Of a DNA stretch of 13,360 nucleotides, positions 5,741 through 11,371 are shown piece by piece. The translations under genes and the position numbers were made by a program. Position 1 is the stretch's first letter. The number at the start of each line of letters is the position of its first letter. Origin of the DNA: Anaerolineales bacterium UBA3940 (GTDB lineage Bacteria > Chloroflexota > Anaerolineae > Aggregatilineales > UBA3940); the NCBI GenBank assembly GCA_002385675.1, contig DGDY01000039.1, positions 1 through 13,360 of the forward strand, read 5' to 3'. The notes beneath the pieces were generated by a model that was not told the origin of the DNA, did no database searches, and saw nothing but the letters and a program-made list of their open reading frames with translations.

Positions 5741-8700
5741 CCGGGCGGTTAACCGGGGCAGGTCAGGCCGGGAGCGCGCCACTACCCAGCTTAGCGCCTG
5801 CAGAAGTTCGTTCTGCACCTGGCTTTCCCGCTCCCACGCCGCTCTCGGCGAAAGCTCGGTGAGCGTTTCAGCAAGCGCGCGCGCAACCGCCAGCAGGTCT
5901 TCGCTCTCGAACGGCAGGTGCGGCAGGTTGCGGATCAGGTTGCCGAGCGTGATCCCCGCCGAGCAGCGTATCTCAAGCTGGTCGCTGCGCAACAGGAATT
6001 GCAGCCGGTCGAGCACGTCGGGCGGGATGTCCCGCGCGTGCGCCAGCCCCTTCACGGCGGCCAGCCTGACCCGGCTGTTCTCCGACTGCACCGCGTCGAT
6101 CAAAATGCGCAGCGTCGCCGTGCTGTCGTCCAGCGAGTAGCCCAGAATTTCAATCGCGTACGAGCGCGCCTCGTTATTGATGCGTCGCCCGTAGCGCATC
6201 TCACCCTCGCGCGGCGTGGCGAGGTCCATCAACTCGTGGAGCACATCCAGGCTGAGCGGCGCGTGGTCGCGCAGGCAGGCGACGATCTCCTCCCCGTGCG
6301 TGTTGCCGTAGTCGTGCAGTGTCTGTACAAGCGCCAGCAGCGCCCAGTCCGGTAGCTGGCGCTGGCGGGCCATCGCCGTGATAGCCAGCCCCTTGATCGG
6401 GTGCTCCGGCATGCGCAGCAGCCCGGCGAGGTGGTCGAGCACGTCGGTGCCGGGGTACTCCATCTGCCCGATGGTTTCCAGCACGGCCTCGCGGACCGCC
6501 ATGCTGCGGTCGCTGAGCAGCGTGTTCAGGATCATCTGCTGCTCGTAGTCCGGCTGCCTCACATGTGCCAGCGCGCGCGCCACGGCAAGCCGCACCTCGT
6601 CGATGGGGTCGGCGACGATGTGCGTGAGCATGTGCATCACGTGCGGGTGATCCTGCCCCTTGCGCACGAGCGGGTCGATCACCGCTGCACGTACGCTGTC
6701 CGCGCCGTCGTTGAGACGGTCCAGCAGGGCGTCGAGGATCTCGGGGTCGTCGTTCTGACACGCGCCGAGCGCCTCAATCGCGGCGATGCGCACGCCGGGG
6801 TCCGGGTCATCCGACCAGCGGATAAGCTGGCGAAGAACCTGATCGGGCAGCGTGACCGGGCGCGCGAGCGCGGTCACGGCGGCGGCCCGGAAGGGAGGGT
6901 CGGCGTCGGCAATGGCCCGGTAAATGGTCGTGAGGGCGTCGTCAGGCAGGTCGTACACGAGCGCCAGCGTCTTGACGGCCAACTGGCGAGTCATCTCGTC
7001 CGGGTCGTTGAGCAGGCGCAGCAGCTCGACGATAGCGGGCCGGGGCAGCGCGCGGATCTGCATCAGGCGGCGCAGCCCCACCCGGCGACGGACGGCGTCG
7101 CCGTTGTGCAGGTAGCTCAGCCACATGTTGAGCTCTTCCATCGGCACCGACCCGGCGCTTTGAAGTGCCTCCTGCGCGAGCGCACACGTCTGCTCGTCGA
7201 GGTCGTTGGTCAGGCGGACGAGCAGCCGGTACATCTCGTGCTTGAGCGGCCTGAGATGCTTGAGCGCCCGCGCGACCGCCCGGCGCACCAGCACCGGCTG
7301 CTCGAGGACGTCCATCCTGAGCAGCGCATCCTGCGCCTCGTCGTAAAGCGAGGGCCAGAAGGTCAGCGCGTCAACGGCGTAGGCCTGCAGGTATTCGTCC
7401 GCGATGTTGAGGTGGTCGGTCACGACCTGAAAGGCGTAGCGGACAGCGGACGTCCCGTCCAGGCGGATCAGGTGGCGGCGGGCGCTGTCGAAGATCAGTG
7501 TGAAGCGGCCCAGGCTGCCCCGCTCGCCGTTGAGCCACAGGCGCGTCACCTGCTCGACAACCGTCCGCGTGACCTCAGGGCGTGCCTCGATGCCCTCGCC
7601 AAGCAGCCGCGCGGCGAACAGCAGATCACGCTTGAGCAGCGACTCGAACGGGCTGGACGCCTGCCCGAACATCACGGCGCGGTCGCTGCGGGCCAGCACC
7701 GCCGTCTCGATCAGGTCGGAAGCGTTGTCAGGCGAGGACAGGGCCGTGAACCCGATCGCCAGCGCGATAACCTCCGTCCAGCGTGGGTTGTGCAGATGCT
7801 CGCGGATGCGGTGCGGCGCGTGCCGGAAGCTCGACACCATGCGCCGCGCGGCGAAATACTCCTGAAGCCCCTGGTATACGAAGCCGTAGCGCTGCGGCGC
7901 GAGTTCGACGAGCACGCCGGGGTGCAGGCGCAGCGTGCCGATGAAGTCCCCAACGGCCTCGTGGACCTGCTCCGGCGTGGCCTCCGGGTGCATGTCGCTC
8001 CAGATGTTGCCAAGGATCTGCTCAAGTTCGTGGTTGCTGATAGTGCCGGTTGGGCGCGTGGTGTGCAGCCAGTAGGCCAGCTCGCCGAGCAGCGTGACAA
8101 CCTCGCCCGCGAGCACGGTGGGCCGGTGATGCGCCGCCTGTGGCAGCCGCCACTCATGTATGAGCGCCTCGGCAATGTACTGGTAGAGGGCTGCCTTGTC
8201 CGTCGGCAGCACGCTGCCCGGCTGGTAGACCTCGACCAGCATGCGCAGCAGCAGTGGGTTGTTCAGCAGCGCGAACAGGCGCGGGTTCGCATTGATGCCC
8301 TGCAGGAGGTCCCACATCTCCGTGCTGGCCTGGCGCATCACATCCTTGTCGCTGCGGAGGGGCCAGCGCAGGCGGACGAGCGTGCGCTTCCAGTTGAGCA
8401 CGAAGGCGCTGATCTGCTCGCGGTCGAGCGGCCTGAGCAGATAGCTCGTGAAGGTAGAGGGCAGGGGGGTGGCGTCGTAGCCCTCGACGCGGCTGGTGAC
8501 GATCACCTGGTTGCCGCTGGCCCACCACTCGTCGGCGGCATCTGCCACGGCGGCGACAAGCGCCTGCCGCTGCTCGTCCGTCGCCGCCTGGTCAAGCCCA
8601 TCGAGCAGGATCAGGCACTGCCCGCCGGCGATCAGGCTCTGCACCATTGGGATGACCGCCTCGTCGTGGGCGAGTTCTGCCGCTGAGCGCACGACGAACT

Positions 8701-9781
8701 CGTGCAGGCTGCTGAACGCGTCGCAGCGCTCGATATACTCGGCGAGGCTGACGTACACCGGAAGCTGCCACGCCAGCCGGTAATGCACGGACCCATCGAA
8801 CGATCGCTCGACTTCCAGCCCGCCCGCAGGATCCTCAAGCAGCATGGTTGCGTACTGCAGGGCGATGAAGCGCAGCAGCGTCGTCTTGCCTGCGCCCATC
8901 CCGCCGAGCACGAGCACCCGGTCATGGCGGGTCAGCACCTCGCCGATCTCGATACCGGGGTGAGCCAGAAGCTCCCGCACGTTAACCGGCGTGTGGAAGG
9001 CGTTCAACTCCGGGGCGTCGTAGTGCGCGGTCTGGTAGCGGATGGCGTCGACCGGGTGGTTGTAGTCGGCCAGGGGGACGAGCCGCAGCGGCACGAACAC
9101 GTCTTGCAGGGGCACGGCGAGGTGGCCCGCGCTGCCCGTGATGCGCGTGCAAGCGGCGAGGTATGCCGTGAACGTCGACTCGTCGAACGGGAGCTCGCCG
9201 ATGACGGTATATGCGCCGGGCCGGTAGCCGCCGTTGCCGTCGTCGTCATCCGCCGGCATCTCCTCGATGAGTGCCAGCAGGTCCTTCCACTCAAGGAGAT
9301 GGTTAAAGACCTCGTTGTGCCGGGTGAGCGCCTTCGTCATCTCAAAGGCGAAGGTCTGCATGGGCAGAATCCACTCGCCCCAGTAGGGCGGCAAATGGCG
9401 GTCACCGTTCAGGCTCGCCACCCGGCGGATCTCCTGGTACAGGTCCCAGAGTTGCTCGGCGGCATTCTGCGAGCCGAACAGGTAGGCGCGCCACAGGTTC
9501 TGGGCGAATGCATAACGCCGATCACCGGCATATTCAAAGGCGCTGGCGAAGTCAACCAGCCAGTTCTGGTACGTCTCTGACGTGCTGCCAAACCGGGTTT
9601 GTGCCTCATCGATGGCGGCTTCAAGAAGCTCTCTGTTGCAGGCTGCCTGGAGGTTGTGTTGGAGGATGATGTACATGCTGTCGTCGGTTGCGTCGCTGTA
9701 CTGACGGCAGAGATCAATCAGCGACTCAAATAACCGCACAGCCGCCTGTGATAAGGCTGACGTTATGAGAGGGATGGGCAT
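5711..9781 (-). CDS. NACHT-family STAND NTPase with C-terminal HEAT-like repeats
   Basis: 1356 residues from ATG at 9781; an in-frame GTG at 9838 would add 19 residues. Neither start has a strong ribosome site, so the start is uncertain. Order: all-helical N-terminal domain of unknown function (about 5-175); connecting region with DVFVPLRL (227-234); NACHT core with Walker A GGMGAGKT (293-300), Walker B LILLDGLDQ (390-398) and sensor-like VIVTSR (426-431); helical region ending in YGFVYQGLQEYFAAR (632-646); then alpha-alpha repeats to about 1340. Clear HEAT/PBS-lyase-like units recur roughly every 31-38 residues, for example around LLNDPDEMTRQLAVKTL (923-939), DDPDPGVRIAAIEALG (991-1006), ADPIDEVRLAVARAL (1057-1071) and LSDRSMAVREAVLETIG (1089-1105). 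The repeats are the likely ligand sensor and the NACHT an ATP-driven oligomerisation switch. The usual final acidic residue of Walker B (DGLDE) is Gln398. Unlike the NACHT-FGE protein it has no Gly/Val/Asn segment. Stop TAG at 5711-5713. Confidence 0.93.
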   Translation of the reverse strand: MPIPLITSALSQAAVRLFESLIDLCRQYSDATDDSMYIILQHNLQAACNRELLEAAIDEAQTRFGSTSETYQNWLVDFASAFEYAGDRRYAFAQNLWRAYLFGSQNAAEQLWDLYQEIRRVASLNGDRHLPPYWGEWILPMQTFAFEMTKALTRHNEVFNHLLEWKDLLALIEEMPADDDDGNGGYRPGAYTVIGELPFDESTFTAYLAACTRITGSAGHLAVPLQDVFVPLRLVPLADYNHPVDAIRYQTAHYDAPELNAFHTPVNVRELLAHPGIEIGEVLTRHDRVLVLGGMGAGKTTLLRFIALQYATMLLEDPAGGLEVERSFDGSVHYRLAWQLPVYVSLAEYIERCDAFSSLHEFVVRSAAELAHDEAVIPMVQSLIAGGQCLILLDGLDQAATDEQRQALVAAVADAADEWWASGNQVIVTSRVEGYDATPLPSTFTSYLLRPLDREQISAFVLNWKRTLVRLRWPLRSDKDVMRQASTEMWDLLQGINANPRLFALLNNPLLLRMLVEVYQPGSVLPTDKAALYQYIAEALIHEWRLPQAAHHRPTVLAGEVVTLLGELAYWLHTTRPTGTISNHELEQILGNIWSDMHPEATPEQVHEAVGDFIGTLRLHPGVLVELAPQRYGFVYQGLQEYFAARRMVSSFRHAPHRIREHLHNPRWTEVIALAIGFTALSSPDNASDLIETAVLARSDRAVMFGQASSPFESLLKRDLLFAARLLGEGIEARPEVTRTVVEQVTRLWLNGERGSLGRFTLIFDSARRHLIRLDGTSAVRYAFQVVTDHLNIADEYLQAYAVDALTFWPSLYDEAQDALLRMDVLEQPVLVRRAVARALKHLRPLKHEMYRLLVRLTNDLDEQTCALAQEALQSAGSVPMEELNMWLSYLHNGDAVRRRVGLRRLMQIRALPRPAIVELLRLLNDPDEMTRQLAVKTLALVYDLPDDALTTIYRAIADADPPFRAAAVTALARPVTLPDQVLRQLIRWSDDPDPGVRIAAIEALGACQNDDPEILDALLDRLNDGADSVRAAVIDPLVRKGQDHPHVMHMLTHIVADPIDEVRLAVARALAHVRQPDYEQQMILNTLLSDRSMAVREAVLETIGQMEYPGTDVLDHLAGLLRMPEHPIKGLAITAMARQRQLPDWALLALVQTLHDYGNTHGEEIVACLRDHAPLSLDVLHELMDLATPREGEMRYGRRINNEARSYAIEILGYSLDDSTATLRILIDAVQSENSRVRLAAVKGLAHARDIPPDVLDRLQFLLRSDQLEIRCSAGITLGNLIRNLPHLPFESEDLLAVARALAETLTELSPRAAWERESQVQNELLQALSWVVARSRPDLPRLTARSEDTPGGLD

Positions 9782-9881
9782 TGGGTATTTCTTTCGCGTT
9801 GCCAAGTGCCGCCGCGCCCCACAATTCGCGAGAAGCACTTGCCAGAGGGACTGGGTACTCGTATGATAGTAGCACTCTTCG

Positions 9882-9921
9882 TTAGCAACCGTATTATAAC
9901 CATAATATAACTTCTATCGAA
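9882..9921. promoter_or_regulatory. AT-rich divergent promoter region between the NACHT-HEAT and coiled-coil genes
   Basis: The 181-bp gap 9782-9962 is the most AT-rich part of the window. On the minus strand a perfect TATAAT (9893-9898) would start transcription near 9886, giving a leader of about 105 nt for NACHT-HEAT; its -35 is poor (TTCGAT, 9916-9921). On the plus strand TTAGCA (9882-9887) and TATAAC (9906-9911), 18 nt apart, could serve the coiled-coil gene with a leader of about 45 nt. The inverted repeat TATTAT-AACC-ATAATA (9892-9907) overlaps both -10 elements and could be an operator. Confidence 0.45.
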
Positions 9922-9962
9922 TGTAAAGATTTCTAACCAAAAGTTCATATGAGGCGGCTGCC

Positions 9963-10775
9963 ATGACACTGCTCACAATATGGCCTTATTTACTGACAAT
10001 CCCCGCCCTGCTGGTGGGGATGGCCCTCGGCTGGCAGATCCGCTCCGCTCGCCTGCGCCGGGAGCTTGCCAACCGGGGAACTCCACTCTCGTCCGCCGCC
10101 TACGCCCACACCCGCCTGAAAGATAAGCACATCGACCCCGAAGGTGTCAAGCACGAACTGGAGTTTGCAGAGCGCCAGCTTGATGCTATCCGGAGCGCGG
10201 TTGCCAGAGCCCGCCAGCAGGCGGACGACCTCGACCGGGAGCACGCGCAGCTTCTGCAGGAGATCGAGGTACGGCGTCAGGAGCTGCAGGAGGATCGCCG
10301 CACGCTGGAGGCCCTGCGCCAGAAGGCCCAGTCCGCACAGGAAGAGATGCTAGCAGACATCGACCTGGGCGGCCAGGAGATCGAAGAGCTGGAGCGGATG
10401 CGCGACACCTACGCCCAGCGCATCAACCGGCTGACCCAGCAGGTCGAGGAGCAGGTTAGCCAGCTTGACCGGCTCCGCCGCGCGTACAACGAGAACATCG
10501 AGGCTGCCGAGCGGCTCCGGGCCGAGGCGCAGCAGGCCGACGCCGAGTATGAGCGGCTGCTCCGCGAGCGGCAGCAGCGTGACCGCGACCTGAAGCTGCT
10601 GCGCGAGCAGATCGCCGAGCGCACGGCGATCCTGCAGGGGTTGATCAAGCAGCAGCGCGACCTGGGTGATGTCCAGATCGACGAGTCGGCGCTGAAGCCG
10701 GTGCCGCCGCGCGGCGGTCGTCCGCGCCTGCCGGGTGGCTCGCCCCGCCGCCTGCCTGACGGGCGGGGGGATTAA
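9963..10775 (+). CDS. Membrane-anchored coiled-coil protein
   Basis: 270 residues, ATG at 9963, with GAGG about 8 nt upstream. A hydrophobic segment (about 5-24, with WPYLLTIPALLVGMALGW) is followed by a basic stretch (RSARLRREL), so the protein should be tethered to the membrane with its body in the cytoplasm. Residues about 62-235 form a long heptad-type coiled coil rich in Glu, Arg, Gln and Leu, interrupted around 133-137 (DLGG). Residues 243-270 are a disordered Pro/Gly/Arg tail. No enzymatic domain is visible and I do not recognise the family; the shape recalls YhcB/RmuC-type or other single-pass coiled-coil scaffolds, but RmuC's nuclease-like domain is missing. It shares a divergent promoter region with the NACHT-HEAT gene, so co-regulation is possible, but nothing in the sequence ties it to that protein. 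Transcription is convergent with the OsmC gene downstream. Confidence 0.88.
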   Translation: MTLLTIWPYLLTIPALLVGMALGWQIRSARLRRELANRGTPLSSAAYAHTRLKDKHIDPEGVKHELEFAERQLDAIRSAVARARQQADDLDREHAQLLQEIEVRRQELQEDRRTLEALRQKAQSAQEEMLADIDLGGQEIEELERMRDTYAQRINRLTQQVEEQVSQLDRLRRAYNENIEAAERLRAEAQQADAEYERLLRERQQRDRDLKLLREQIAERTAILQGLIKQQRDLGDVQIDESALKPVPPRGGRPRLPGGSPRRLPDGRGD

Positions 10776-10788
10776 GGGGCCACCCCTT
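10774..10788 (+). terminator. Short hairpin at the end of the coiled-coil gene
   Basis: AAGGGG-CCA-CCCCTT forms a perfect 6-bp stem that begins inside the stop codon. A competing stem GCCAC/GTGGC (10779-10783 with 10791-10795) overlaps it. There is no T-run, so termination here is only a possibility. Confidence 0.3.
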
Positions 10789-10823
10789 GTGTGGCTTCAG
10801 CCGCTACGCCCTCATCCCGGCCA

Positions 10824-10898
10824 CGACCTGCGGTCGCTGGGAGAGAAGCCCTCACCCCCGGCCCCTCTCCCGGTCGCGACCTGCGGTCGCTGGGAGAG
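10824..10898. repeat. Two identical 22-bp direct repeats, each containing a hairpin, between convergent genes
   Basis: The same 22 bases occur at 10824-10845 and 10877-10898, 53 bp apart. Each begins CGACCTGCGGTCG, a 5-bp stem with a 3-nt loop, and ends GCTGGGAGAG. In the second copy the stem grows to GCGACC-TGC-GGTCGC, and CTCTCCC (10865-10871) pairs with GGGAGAG (10892-10898) outside it, giving a long composite hairpin. It lies between two genes pointing at each other and could act as a bidirectional terminator. It looks like the common extragenic CTCTCCC...GGGAGAG repeat of many GC-rich genomes, though I cannot count copies elsewhere. The rest of 10776-10922 shows no gene. Confidence 0.7.
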
Positions 10899-10922
10899 GG
10901 CAGAGGATGATTCCCGCGCCCG

Positions 10923-11336
10923 CTATTCCTCGATAATCTCGTAGTCGTGCGTGACGGGGCCGGCGTGCCGGAGCGTCGCCGCGACTGAACAGTACTTCTC
11001 GTGCGAGATCCGGATCGCATCCTCGACGGCTTTCTCGCTCAGGTCGCGGCCCCTGACGACGAAATGCATGTGAAACCCGGTGAACGTCCAGGGCGGGTCG
11101 GGCTGCTGCTCGCCGGTAACGCGCACCTCCAGCCCGGTTAGCTTCTGTCGCTTCTTCTGCAGGATGTCGACCACGCCGTGCGCGGTGCAGCTTCCCAGCG
11201 CCAGCAGCAGCAGGTCGGACGGCTTTGCGCCGATGCGCCCGTCCTCCTTCGGCGTGGAGATCACAATGCCGTGATCGGTGCTGTCTACGCCGACGAACCG
11301 CTTCTCCTCAAGCCACTTGATCGTTGCTTCGGCCAA
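10923..11336 (-). CDS. OsmC-family protein (peroxiredoxin-like)
   Basis: 137 residues starting with TTG (11334-11336), supported by GAGG 7 nt upstream (11344-11347 on the plus strand) and by the fit of the N-terminus (MAEATIKWLEEKRF) to the family. The usual OsmC length and both conserved cysteines are present: Cys50 in the helix motif ALGSCTAHGVVDIL and Cys116 in EKYCSVAATL. Family members with this cysteine pair reduce organic hydroperoxides or related electrophiles in the cytoplasm. The sequence looks closer to the general OsmC/YhfA-like branch than to Ohr, so the exact substrate is not assignable. It follows hypF by 35 bp on the same strand and is probably co-transcribed with it. That suggests a link with redox or anaerobic metabolism, but it may simply be convenience. 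Confidence 0.95.
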   Translation of the reverse strand: MAEATIKWLEEKRFVGVDSTDHGIVISTPKEDGRIGAKPSDLLLLALGSCTAHGVVDILQKKRQKLTGLEVRVTGEQQPDPPWTFTGFHMHFVVRGRDLSEKAVEDAIRISHEKYCSVAATLRHAGPVTHDYEIIEE

Positions 11337-11371
11337 AACAAGACCTCGCTGTTTCTGCTATGCAAGGTGGG

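Noticed and set aside
5746..5755. Perfect 10-bp palindrome CGGTTAACCG just past the small gene
   Set aside because: It lies within the NACHT-HEAT coding sequence and is short enough to occur by chance; there is no T-run to make it a terminator.
6401..9580. Long plus-strand open frames of 761 and 292 codons (6401-8686 and 8702-9580)
   Set aside because: They are antisense to the NACHT-HEAT gene, whose Walker motifs and HEAT repeats are clear; the translations show only low-complexity composition.
10824..10898. The 22-bp repeats as a short CRISPR array
   Set aside because: Only two copies with a 31-bp gap that is itself related GC-rich repeat sequence; each copy is an extragenic hairpin and no cas gene is present.
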